From NCBI GenBank assembly GCA_965233625.1, contig OZ247499.1, positions 6,200,001 to 6,264,000 on the forward strand: DNA of 64,000 nt, written 5' to 3'. The notes beneath the pieces are model-generated. The model searched no databases. It was given only the letters and a program-made list of their open reading frames with translations, and was not told the DNA's origin. The translations under genes and the position numbers were made by a program. Within the stretch, counting starts at the first letter, position 1. Every line of letters begins with the position of its first letter. Below are positions 1 to 7,123 of this stretch, piece by piece. Source of the DNA: G965233625 sp965233625 (GTDB taxonomy: Bacteria; Planctomycetota; Planctomycetia; Pirellulales; Pirellulaceae).

Positions 1-1
1 A

Positions 2-580
2 CGGGTGGCAGCAGCGCCGCAGTGCACCCTTAGCCTCGCCACCGGCGAACTGCTGCAAGCAGGTGAAGAAGCCTTGCAGAGCCTGCACTCCATCTGCGAC
101 ATATTCGCCGGCCGCAACCCAGTGATCGTCAAAGCCGGGCTGGCAGGGTGTGGCGCCAAGGCGGACTGGCGGCAGCAGGTTGCATCCTGGTCCAGGAAGT
201 TGCCGCCGCACGCGCAGCCCGCACTGGCCGCTTACGCCGATTTCAATACTGCAGATTCGCCATCGCCTCTGGAAGTAATAAACGCCGCCACCCGCGAAAA
301 CATCCGCTTCGCACTGCTCGACACATTCGATAAGCAAGCAGGAAGTCTATTAACCCACCTGACGATCGACGACCTGCAAACCTGGGTGGCGAACGCCCGG
401 CAGGCCGGCATCGCCGTTGCCATCGCAGGTTCACTGCCGCGAGCAGTGCCTACCAGCCTGCTGCAACTTCAACCAGACTACATCGCCGTCCGCGGCGCCG
501 TCTGCGACGGAGACCGCCTCAGCCAGGTGCGCAAGGAATACGTCACCGGGATGGCGCAGCAGCTACGGGCAACTGCTTGA
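2..580 (+). CDS. mfnB: MfnB-like (5-formylfuran-3-yl)methyl phosphate synthase, 5'-truncated by window
   Basis: The reading frame is open from the first bases of the window, so the gene starts upstream and roughly the first 40-60 residues are missing. The visible 192 residues match the MfnB (DUF556) family: a GELL segment after the early barrel strand, a VKAGLAGC strand, the ALLDTFDK strand followed by SLLTHL, an IAGSL strand and the terminal YIAVRGAVC strand. The family makes the furan precursor of methanofuran, a cofactor of tetrahydromethanopterin-linked C1 transfer that some planctomycetes possess. This fits the mch gene found at about 31 kb in the same window. The GTG at position 5 is an internal valine, not a credible start. 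Family assignment is by recalled motif pattern. Confidence 0.72.
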   Translation, partial: RVAAAPQCTLSLATGELLQAGEEALQSLHSICDIFAGRNPVIVKAGLAGCGAKADWRQQVASWSRKLPPHAQPALAAYADFNTADSPSPLEVINAATRENIRFALLDTFDKQAGSLLTHLTIDDLQTWVANARQAGIAVAIAGSLPRAVPTSLLQLQPDYIAVRGAVCDGDRLSQVRKEYVTGMAQQLRATA

Positions 581-602
581 GACTTTTCGGCTTCGTTGGA
601 CG

Positions 603-1418
603 TTATTTGTCCACGCTTTCCAGCATCCTCTCGATAAGGTTTCTTATCTGAGGGTTGTCTGCGTTTTCTTTGTGCATCTCGAACAGTTTGTCGCGAAGCA
701 GTGATTTTGCATCGGGCGTGTCGTGGCGGCGTTCTGGCTTTGCTAAGTGTTTTTCGTACAGCCGGAACGCTTCTGGCGACCTTCTGTGCAGATCGGCAGC
801 GTTTTTCGCCCGCACACGTTTTCCGTTGACAGAAACGGTGATGCCGCCCGCCTTGTTCTCGTGGATGGAAACTTTCTTGCCGTTGTCCATCACCGTAACG
901 CTACGGCTTCTATCCGAAGAGTTTGATTCGAAATGGCTTGCATCTCCCATGCGGGGGGCGCCACCACGAGTCGTGCCGCCCGAGGAACCGCTTGCGGAAC
1001 CACCCGCCGAGCCGCCTGCAGAACCGCGCGCCGTGCCGCCGAAGCTGGCGGCGCCGATGCGATCTTTGTACAGACGGTACGCTTCGGGATACTGCTCCTT
1101 TAGTTGGGCGGCATCCTTGGCGTGAACTTTCTTTCCGTCGATGGTGACGGTAATGCCTGAGCCATTTTCAACAATCGAGACCCGCTTGCCGTTCTCCGTA
1201 AAAGAAACACTACGGCTGCCCGTGCCGCTTGTTGAACCAGATGACCGCGAGAAACTTTTCCCGGAGGCGCCTTTGCCTGGGAATCCTTGTCCAGGGAAAC
1301 CCGGGAATCCGCCGGGGAAGCCTCCGCCCGGGAAACCTTGCGCGGAAATCGAATCCGGCAGACAGACGCAGCAGGCTGCGGCGATAAGCATGGCGAGACA
1401 GGCAGCGTACATTTTCAT
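603..1418 (-). CDS. secreted glycine-rich protein with a duplicated ~52-residue domain
   Basis: I chose the ATG at 1418 because GAGGA lies 7 nt upstream; an in-frame start 60 nt further up has no such site. The 271-residue product begins with a signal peptide (MKMYAACLAMLIAAACC, cleavage near SAQG). A GFPG-rich low-complexity stretch follows at about 28-50. Two copies of one domain lie at about 69-120 and 172-225, each running RSV...NGK+VSI.EN..GITV..+GK+V.AK.AA.L....PEA+RLY. A Gly/Ser/Ala linker separates them. The last 30 residues hold an amphipathic helix with DNPQ...LIERM, which resembles the C-terminus of the FecR-like protein upstream. It is the third gene of the ECF sigma operon and so probably its output or partner. 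No enzymatic function is recognisable. Confidence 0.8.
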   Translation of the reverse strand: MKMYAACLAMLIAAACCVCLPDSISAQGFPGGGFPGGFPGFPGQGFPGKGASGKSFSRSSGSTSGTGSRSVSFTENGKRVSIVENGSGITVTIDGKKVHAKDAAQLKEQYPEAYRLYKDRIGAASFGGTARGSAGGSAGGSASGSSGGTTRGGAPRMGDASHFESNSSDRSRSVTVMDNGKKVSIHENKAGGITVSVNGKRVRAKNAADLHRRSPEAFRLYEKHLAKPERRHDTPDAKSLLRDKLFEMHKENADNPQIRNLIERMLESVDK

Positions 1419-1526
1419 TCTTGATTCCTCGAATAAGTCGTGGAACTGGTCCGTTAAGCCGGGATCGACTTGTTTCAATAGAGGTTTGCCGCTGCGGCGG
1501 AATCGTCACGCGAATAAGCCCGGCGT

Positions 1527-2732
1527 TTATTTAGGGGTTTCCTCCGCTTGGCGTATCATCCTGTCCAGTAGGTCTTGCATCTGCGGGTTGTCCCGGTGGA
1601 ATTCCCGCATGGACCGCAGCTGTTCAATCAACATCTGCTGAGCTCTGTTAGGGGGCGCCTCACGCGGAATCTCAGGTTCACCCCCGCTTTCCGGTTTGTT
1701 GTCCGTCTTGTCTGCGGAAACCTGCGCCGCTGTTTTCCATTGCTCGCTGAACGGGGCTGGATGCTTCTCCACCGCGGTACGCAGGCGACGAAGAAAATCG
1801 TCATATTTCTGCCGGGTTGCAAACGCCTTGCTGTGTCCGCCGGCGTCGATCATGCCATAGAACCGCCCACCCCGGCCGCTGGCGGTTACCGCGATGGACC
1901 GCACCTCGGCGGTTAGGGCAGAAAGCTCGACGGACGCCCGTTGTAGGCCGGCGGATGTCAGCTTGATAGGTTGCCGCTGTGCCGGCCGCATCGCGTGCGT
2001 TTCCAGCGTGACCGTCCCCGACCGCACTGTTGTCTCTGTCCGCCCCGCGGCTGCAACATCCACATCAAAGCTGGTTCCCAGGTCAACAATGCGGGCGAGC
2101 GGAGTTTCCACGGTAAACCCAGTCGCCGCAGGTGGAACATCGACCCGGACAGAGCCGCGTTGCACAAACATCCTGCCGGGAGCTTTCAACTCAATCACCC
2201 CCGGCGCGGCCAGTTGTGCAATAACGCCATTCTCAAAGCGAACTTCCCCCGCGCCGGAAGTGATATTCAGACGACGGCTCTTCGCGTCCATCACCTCCCA
2301 CTTCAACGCCTCGGTATCGACAATGCGGGCGAATCCGAATTCATTCCGGGAATAAACTGCCGTGGCGTACCAGACAAGCCCCGTCGCCACCAGAATGACG
2401 ACGGCGGTGCAGAGCCCGGCAGGCAACACAAAACGCGGCAACGATCGTTGGCTCTGTTTTCTGCGAGGCGGTGGTAATTTCCGCTGGGGCTTTTTCTGTT
2501 TCAAAGCAACAGCTCGCTCGACTGTCTGCTGGACGAATGCTTCTGACAGATCTTTGTCGTTTAGGCGCGCCATGCAGCGGAGCTGGCCGTTAATTGCCGC
2601 GTCCGTCAACAATTCGTCGCGCTGTGCGGGATTCTCTTCGAGCCATTGAAGGAGAGAACGCTGCTCGTCCTCTGAAACCGGCTCGCCAGCGATGTATCGC
2701 GATTGCAGCTCTTTCATCGATTTCCTGCTCAT
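1527..2732 (-). CDS. FecR-like transmembrane anti-sigma factor
   Basis: This 401-residue protein starts 15 nt after the sigma factor stop, with GAGGTG about 10 nt before the ATG. Residues 1-75 form a cytoplasmic helical domain (planctomycete anti-sigma type, with EDEQRSLLQWLEENP). A basic linker is followed by one transmembrane helix at about 101-124. The exported part (about 160-245) is a FecR domain, recognisable from GEVRFENGVIAQLAAPG, FVQRGSVRV, TGFTVETPLARIVDLGTSF and TVRSGTVTL. The tail is a linker rich in charged residues and Pro, ending in a helix with HRDNPQMQDLLDRM. By analogy with FecR/FecI pairs it should hold the adjacent sigma factor and relay a periplasmic signal. The tail shared with the downstream secreted protein suggests the two interact or descend from a common module. 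Confidence 0.88.
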   Translation of the reverse strand: MSRKSMKELQSRYIAGEPVSEDEQRSLLQWLEENPAQRDELLTDAAINGQLRCMARLNDKDLSEAFVQQTVERAVALKQKKPQRKLPPPRRKQSQRSLPRFVLPAGLCTAVVILVATGLVWYATAVYSRNEFGFARIVDTEALKWEVMDAKSRRLNITSGAGEVRFENGVIAQLAAPGVIELKAPGRMFVQRGSVRVDVPPAATGFTVETPLARIVDLGTSFDVDVAAAGRTETTVRSGTVTLETHAMRPAQRQPIKLTSAGLQRASVELSALTAEVRSIAVTASGRGGRFYGMIDAGGHSKAFATRQKYDDFLRRLRTAVEKHPAPFSEQWKTAAQVSADKTDNKPESGGEPEIPREAPPNRAQQMLIEQLRSMREFHRDNPQMQDLLDRMIRQAEETPK

Positions 2733-2747
2733 GCCTGGAGCACCTCG

Positions 2748-3317
2748 CTATTGCTGCTGACCTTGAATGCACTTTGCCAGAACCTTACGGATACGCAGCA
2801 GCACCATTCTCAGGGAACCGCCGCTGCGGTCCGATTCGCGTGCGATGGACTCGAGCGTCTTTCCGTCAAAGTAATGCGCCTTAATAAGCTGCCCGCTTTC
2901 CGGCGGAAGTTTCTCGATACATGCCGCAAGCGACCCCAGTTCGCCAGCCTCAAGGGACGATCCCTTCTCAAGTTCCTGAGCCTTCCATTGCTGGATTTGA
3001 AGGTGCAGCAGGTTCTGTTCGTGCTTGCGGCGGCGTGCTGCGGTTCGCAGGTGAAGTTTTACTTTGTTCCGGGCGATCCCCATCAACCAGGACCGTAGCG
3101 AACCGCTTAAGTCAAAGCGGTTCAGGTTTTCATAAGCCGCGACAAAGACCTCCTGAGCCAGGTCGTCGGCCGTCGCCGGGCAGTGAATCCATCTCGAGAC
3201 GGCCATCCGCACATCCGCCTGATACCGGCGCACGATGGCGCCGAACGCCCTTGGCGAGCCGCCAAGCGTTTCGCGGATAGTTTCAGACTCATCAACGTGT
3301 TCTACGGATTCCATCAT
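2748..3317 (-). CDS. ECF-type RNA polymerase sigma factor
   Basis: The 189-residue protein has sigma region 2 at about 25-92 (AFGAIVRRYQADVR, DDLAQEVFVAAYENL, SLRSWLMGIARNKV) and region 4 at about 132-186 (IEKLPPESGQLIKAHYFDGKTLESIARES followed by the helix-turn-helix ending MVLLRIRKVL). This is the pattern of the Rhodopirellula/Verrucomicrobium ECF family. There is no sigma 1.1 or region 3. Two adjacent ATG codons (3317 and 3314) are possible starts and neither has a strong Shine-Dalgarno. It is the first gene of a three-gene operon with its likely anti-sigma (FecR-like) and a secreted repeat protein. ECF operons of this type are commonly autoregulated, but I could not pick out the target promoter. 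Confidence 0.92.
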   Translation of the reverse strand: MMESVEHVDESETIRETLGGSPRAFGAIVRRYQADVRMAVSRWIHCPATADDLAQEVFVAAYENLNRFDLSGSLRSWLMGIARNKVKLHLRTAARRRKHEQNLLHLQIQQWKAQELEKGSSLEAGELGSLAACIEKLPPESGQLIKAHYFDGKTLESIARESDRSGGSLRMVLLRIRKVLAKCIQGQQQ

Positions 3318-3452
3318 TGGGGCATTTCTAATAGTCCTTTTGCCGGCGCCGGGTTAGGTGTCACGGATTTTCTAAGAGAAACTGGCGGATCTTCCGTTTT
3401 ATTTCCATCGGCCGAAGAAACTGTGGTACGGAGCGTCCTAGCCGGCCGTCTG

Positions 3453-3482
3453 GTATTGCCCCCCGCTGCTTTACGGCAATAC
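3453..3482. promoter_or_regulatory. 8-bp perfect inverted repeat upstream of surE
   Basis: GTATTGCC (3453-3460) and GGCAATAC (3475-3482) form a perfect 8-bp inverted repeat with a 14-nt spacer, ending 45 nt before the surE start. It lies in the divergent gap between surE and the ECF operon. It could be an operator for either side or a hairpin in the surE leader. No T-run follows, so it is not a standard terminator. Confidence 0.35.
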
Positions 3483-3527
3483 TACCGTCATTCTTCCGGC
3501 GAAACGTCTTCTAGAAAGTTAGTCAGC

Positions 3528-4241
3528 ATGCGGCTTTTGTTAACCAATGATGATGGAATCGACGCGCCGGGGATTGCGGTGCTTTCAGAAGTGGCGGCCG
3601 AGTTTGGCGAAGTCGTCGTGGCGGCGCCGGATAGGCAGTATTCCGGGTGCGGGCACTTAGCGACAACAGCGGAGCCGATTCAAGTTGAAGTTGCCGGGAA
3701 AGACCGCTTCCGCGTGCATGGATCGCCTGCCGATTGCGTGCGTGTGGCGTTAACGGAGTTGACCGGCGAGGTTGACTGGGTGCTGTCGGGTGTCAATCAG
3801 GGCGGGAATCTGGGGGTGGATATTTATATGTCCGGGACGGTTGCCGCCACGCGTGAAGCGGCGTTCTTCGGACTTCCGGCGATTGCCCTTTCGCAGTACC
3901 GCCAGCATCGCACGCCGCCGGACTGGCAGGGCGTTATCGCCGGTCGCACCCGCCACACGCTGACCCAGTTATTGCAGCGTAAGCCGGTTGCCGGGCAGTA
4001 CTGGAACGTCAATTTCCCCGACCCGGCAGGCGAGCCGGATGAAGCCGCGCTGCAAGCCAGTCTGGAACTGGTGGAGTGCACACCGGAACGCCTGCCGTTG
4101 AAAGTCGCCTTTCAGAAGAACGACGACGGCTATCAATATGCCGGCGTGTATCAGCAACGTCCGCGGACGGCCGGTTCCGACGTGGATGTGTGTTTCGGCG
4201 GCAGAACGGCAGTCAGCCTGCTGGGGCACGCGTTGCCTTAA
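3528..4241 (+). CDS. surE: 5'/3'-nucleotidase SurE
   Basis: SurE removes phosphate from nucleoside monophosphates and is usually linked to stationary-phase survival. The ATG at 3528 gives the family's canonical N-terminus, LLTNDDGIDAPG, carrying the metal-binding Asp pair. The frame is open about 345 nt further upstream, but that extension is divergent-promoter DNA and not family sequence. Further motifs are APDRQYSGCGHLAT (family RSG region), the GSPADCVRVAL strand and the SGVNQGGNLGVDIYMSGTVAA stretch. At 237 residues the length is normal for the family. It is followed 80 nt later by a PAP2 phosphatase gene on the same strand. Confidence 0.95.
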   Translation: MRLLLTNDDGIDAPGIAVLSEVAAEFGEVVVAAPDRQYSGCGHLATTAEPIQVEVAGKDRFRVHGSPADCVRVALTELTGEVDWVLSGVNQGGNLGVDIYMSGTVAATREAAFFGLPAIALSQYRQHRTPPDWQGVIAGRTRHTLTQLLQRKPVAGQYWNVNFPDPAGEPDEAALQASLELVECTPERLPLKVAFQKNDDGYQYAGVYQQRPRTAGSDVDVCFGGRTAVSLLGHALP

Positions 4242-4260
4242 TGCGGCGTTGCTCTTGACG

Positions 4261-4295
4261 CGACCGGCGAGTTTTTGGAGAAGGAACGCCGGTCG
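4261..4295. other. 9-bp inverted repeat between surE and the PAP2 gene
   Basis: CGACCGGCG (4261-4269) and CGCCGGTCG (4287-4295) are perfectly complementary across a 17-nt spacer. The hairpin sits 19 nt after the surE stop and 26 nt before the next ATG. There is no downstream T-run, so it may be a processing or stability hairpin or a factor-dependent termination site. Confidence 0.4.
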
Positions 4296-4321
4296 ACGAA
4301 ACGCAACTGCCAGGACATACA

Positions 4322-5065
4322 ATGCACACGCTGCAACCGCCGGACTTTACAAACAGCCGCCCCTGGGGCGTTTACGCTGCGGCCTTACTGCTGGCAGTGG
4401 CAGCAGGCTGTGCGCTGCTGGTGGATGTGCAGGTTGCCCGTTTTGCATTGGCTGATAAACGGAACATTCCGGGCGATCTGCGGCGGATCTTTGACCTGGC
4501 GGAAGTCTTTGCACACGGCGCCGGGGCGATCTGCATCTGCATGGTGGTGGCCACCTTAGACGGGTGTCAGCGTTGGCGTCTGCCGCGGCTGTTCGCTTGT
4601 TCGCTGGGTGTCGGGCTGCTGGTCAATCTGGTGAAGGTCAACATCGGCCGCACCCGCCCCATGGTGGACGGAAAGATCGCGGTGCCAGACTCTGTCACTG
4701 CCACCTTTACCGGGCTGCTGCCGTGGGTGACGGATTCCGCCACGGCAATGGACCGCAACCTGCAGAGCTTTCCGTCCGGGCATGCCACGCTGGCTGCCGG
4801 TCTGGCAGTGGGACTGGCGGCGTTGTATCCGCGTGGCCGCTGGCTGTTTGCCTTCTTCGCATGTCTGGCCGCGCTGCAGCGCGTGGCAAGCGGCGCTCAT
4901 TATCTCAGCGATATCTTTGCGGGCGGCGCCGCCGGATGTCTGTTCGCAGCGATCTGTCTGGACCCGGTGCTGCTGGGGCGGTTGTTCAACCGCATTGAAA
5001 AACATGAACCGCGGGCAGGCGCTGTCGAAGACGAGAAGACGCAGTTGACGTCGCGGGCGGCGTAA
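4322..5065 (+). CDS. PAP2-family membrane phosphatase
   Basis: This 247-residue integral membrane protein has about six hydrophobic helices and the complete three-part PAP2 acid phosphatase signature. Motif 1 is KVNIGRTRP (K105 to P113), motif 2 is SFPSGHAT (S152, G153, H154), and motif 3 is R187 with H193 and D197 in QRVASGAHYLSDIFAGG. Such enzymes dephosphorylate lipid phosphates such as undecaprenyl pyrophosphate or phosphatidylglycerol phosphate at the periplasmic face. The substrate cannot be told from sequence. Neighbours (surE upstream, transporter genes downstream) give no pathway clue. Confidence 0.88.
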   Translation: MHTLQPPDFTNSRPWGVYAAALLLAVAAGCALLVDVQVARFALADKRNIPGDLRRIFDLAEVFAHGAGAICICMVVATLDGCQRWRLPRLFACSLGVGLLVNLVKVNIGRTRPMVDGKIAVPDSVTATFTGLLPWVTDSATAMDRNLQSFPSGHATLAAGLAVGLAALYPRGRWLFAFFACLAALQRVASGAHYLSDIFAGGAAGCLFAAICLDPVLLGRLFNRIEKHEPRAGAVEDEKTQLTSRAA

Positions 5066-5164
5066 CGTCTTTCAACATCGCGATGCATACTTTGGTGCAC
5101 GTCGCTTGCAGTTGTTGTACCCTGTGGGCTCCGTTTTTTGTTGCTTACCACAGGACGCGCCGCT

Positions 5165-5416
5165 TTGAATCCGAGAGAACCTTTCCACAACTGGTTGCTG
5201 TGGCTGCCCTACATTTACTTGTTGGAGATCGGAACGCCGTGGTACTGGCAGTTTCTTCCTGAAGAACTGTCGCTGCTTAACGTGCTGGGAATGCCGCTAT
5301 GGGCGCTGGTCAGTGTGCTGGCTTCGCTTGGCGTTTCTGTCTACACGGCGGTCTTGCTGATGCAGCGCTGGCCAGGTGAATTGCAGGAGCAAGCTGACGG
5401 AAAGGACGATGTATGA
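5165..5416 (+). CDS. small two-helix membrane protein, DUF3311-like symporter companion
   Basis: I place the start at the TTG at 5165 because AGGA sits 9 nt upstream. A TTG at 5138 in the same frame has no ribosome-binding site. The 83-residue product has two predicted membrane helices (LLWLPYIYLLEIG and the segment LWALVSVLASLGVSVYTAVLL). Its stop codon overlaps the start of the SSS symporter in an ATGA arrangement. Small DUF3311-type proteins typically sit directly before sodium:solute symporter genes, as here, and are presumed accessory subunits. Function is inferred from size, topology and context. Confidence 0.75.
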   Translation: MNPREPFHNWLLWLPYIYLLEIGTPWYWQFLPEELSLLNVLGMPLWALVSVLASLGVSVYTAVLLMQRWPGELQEQADGKDDV

Positions 5417-7053
5417 CCGCCATTCCGTTCACGCCCGTCGAACTGGCGTTCATGGTGTTGTATCTCCTGTCGCTCCTGGCGATTGGCGCCTTGGGCATGA
5501 TGGCGCGGAAAGAGAATACGCTGAAGGACTTCTACCTGGCAGGGCCGGGTATCGGTTTCTTCGTGCTGTTGATGACGCTTTATTCCACGCAGTACAGCGG
5601 CAACACCTTGTTCGGTTTTACCGGCCGCACTTATAGCAGCGACGGCTACAAATGGCTGGTTAGCGTGCACTTTATGACGGCCATTGTGGTGCTGTGCCTG
5701 CTGTTTGCGCCGCGTCTGCACCGGCTGGCGAAGCAGCATACATTCATTACGCCTGCTGACTTTGTGCATCATCGGTTTGGCTGGCGGCCGCTGACCATTG
5801 TGGCCAGCCTGCTCATGATGATCGCCATTGCCAACTACCTGCTGGCACAGTTGAAAGCGATGGGCGCCGCCCTCGAGGGCTTCGTTCCCTCGCACGCCTA
5901 CACGGCGTATGTGGTGGGCGTGATTTCGCTGACGTTGATCATCATTGTTTATGAAACGCTTGGCGGATTCCGCGCGGTGGCGTGGACGGATGTGATCCAG
6001 GGCTGTGTGCTGATGACCGGATTCGCCGTGCTGGTGGTGCTGGTGTTTCAGCGGTTTGGCACCTTGCAGGATGCCACGACGAAGCTGATGACGGAGCAGC
6101 CCGAGAAGATCAACCCGCCAGATGTGGCCGGTTCGTTAACCTGGCTGAGCTGGATTCTGATTGTTGGCCTGGGCGGTTGTCTTTATCCGCAGGCCATCCA
6201 GCGCATCTATGCGGCGCGGAGCACGACCTCGCTAAGAAGAAGCATGGCGTTGATGGTCTTCATGCCGCTGACCACCACGCTGATCGCCGTTGTGTTCGGC
6301 ATCATGGCCGCCGCTGCGATCCCCATCGACGAAGTGATTAGCGAAGTGCAGAAAACCGAAGCAGCTATCGACGCATCCGACGCCGGTGCAACGAAAGCCA
6401 CCGCCAGCGAGAGCCCCGCAGACGGCGCACCGGTGAACGCGGCTACGACGAAAAAGCCGCTTTCAAAGAGGGCGGCCGGTGACAAGATTCTGACAGTCGT
6501 CTGCCGCAAGATACTGGAAGGTCAGCCGGGCGAACCTGCCAGCCTGTTCAACCGCTGGCTGGTGGTGGTGCTGTTCAGCGGCGTGCTGGCGGCGCTGATG
6601 TCGACGGCGGATTCGGTGCTACTGTGCATTTCATCAATGTTCACCAAAGACATCTACGGCGGACTGATCAACCGGGCTGCCACGCAGAAGCAACTGACGC
6701 GGGTTGGCAAACTGTGTTCCTGGGCGGTGATCGGCATGATGGCAGGCGCGGCCATCGCCATGCGCGACGTCTCGCTGGTGGCGCTCCTCAAACTCAAGTT
6801 CGAACTCCTCGTGCAACTCGCCCCTGCCTTCATCCTCGGCAACCTCTGGCAGCGTCTGTCCGCCAAACCCGTCTTCGCCGGCCTACTGGCAGGCGTCGCC
6901 GTCGCCGTCACCATCGCCTTCCTCCCCAAACCCTTCAACATGCCCCTAGGCGTCCACGCCGGCGTCTGGGGCCTTTACATCAATCTGATCGTGGCAACAA
7001 CCATGTCGCTGCTGATGCCGGTGGGAAAGCGTGATCTAAAGTCAACAGTTTGA
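5413..7053 (+). CDS. sodium:solute symporter (SSS family)
   Basis: A 546-residue polytopic transporter with SSS family features: an N-terminal FTPVELAFMVLYLLSLLAIG helix, KDFYLAGPGIGFFVLLMTLYSTQYSGNTLFGFTG (the conserved second helix region), VVYETLGGFRAVAWTDVIQG, the GGCLYPQAIQRIYAA segment, and LMSTADSVLLCISSMFTKDIY in the region that carries Na+-site residues. About 13 helices are expected. A hydrophilic Ala/Thr/Lys-rich insertion of about 45 residues (about 313-358) interrupts the helices after the YPQAIQRI region. Codon use shifts toward CTC/C-ending codons in about 6780-6980. AAAGGA precedes the ATG and the gene is translationally coupled to the small protein upstream. Substrate unknown. 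Confidence 0.9.
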   Translation: MTAIPFTPVELAFMVLYLLSLLAIGALGMMARKENTLKDFYLAGPGIGFFVLLMTLYSTQYSGNTLFGFTGRTYSSDGYKWLVSVHFMTAIVVLCLLFAPRLHRLAKQHTFITPADFVHHRFGWRPLTIVASLLMMIAIANYLLAQLKAMGAALEGFVPSHAYTAYVVGVISLTLIIIVYETLGGFRAVAWTDVIQGCVLMTGFAVLVVLVFQRFGTLQDATTKLMTEQPEKINPPDVAGSLTWLSWILIVGLGGCLYPQAIQRIYAARSTTSLRRSMALMVFMPLTTTLIAVVFGIMAAAAIPIDEVISEVQKTEAAIDASDAGATKATASESPADGAPVNAATTKKPLSKRAAGDKILTVVCRKILEGQPGEPASLFNRWLVVVLFSGVLAALMSTADSVLLCISSMFTKDIYGGLINRAATQKQLTRVGKLCSWAVIGMMAGAAIAMRDVSLVALLKLKFELLVQLAPAFILGNLWQRLSAKPVFAGLLAGVAVAVTIAFLPKPFNMPLGVHAGVWGLYINLIVATTMSLLMPVGKRDLKSTV

Positions 7054-7123
7054 ATGCCCGAACAGTCTGATGTAAATTTTAGGAGGCCAGCGGCATTCTC
7101 AAGAGGATTGAAGGAACCGTGCC

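Noticed and set aside
3183..3527. 115-residue N-terminal extension of SurE
   Set aside because: Does not match the family and overlaps the sigma-factor gene and the divergent control region.
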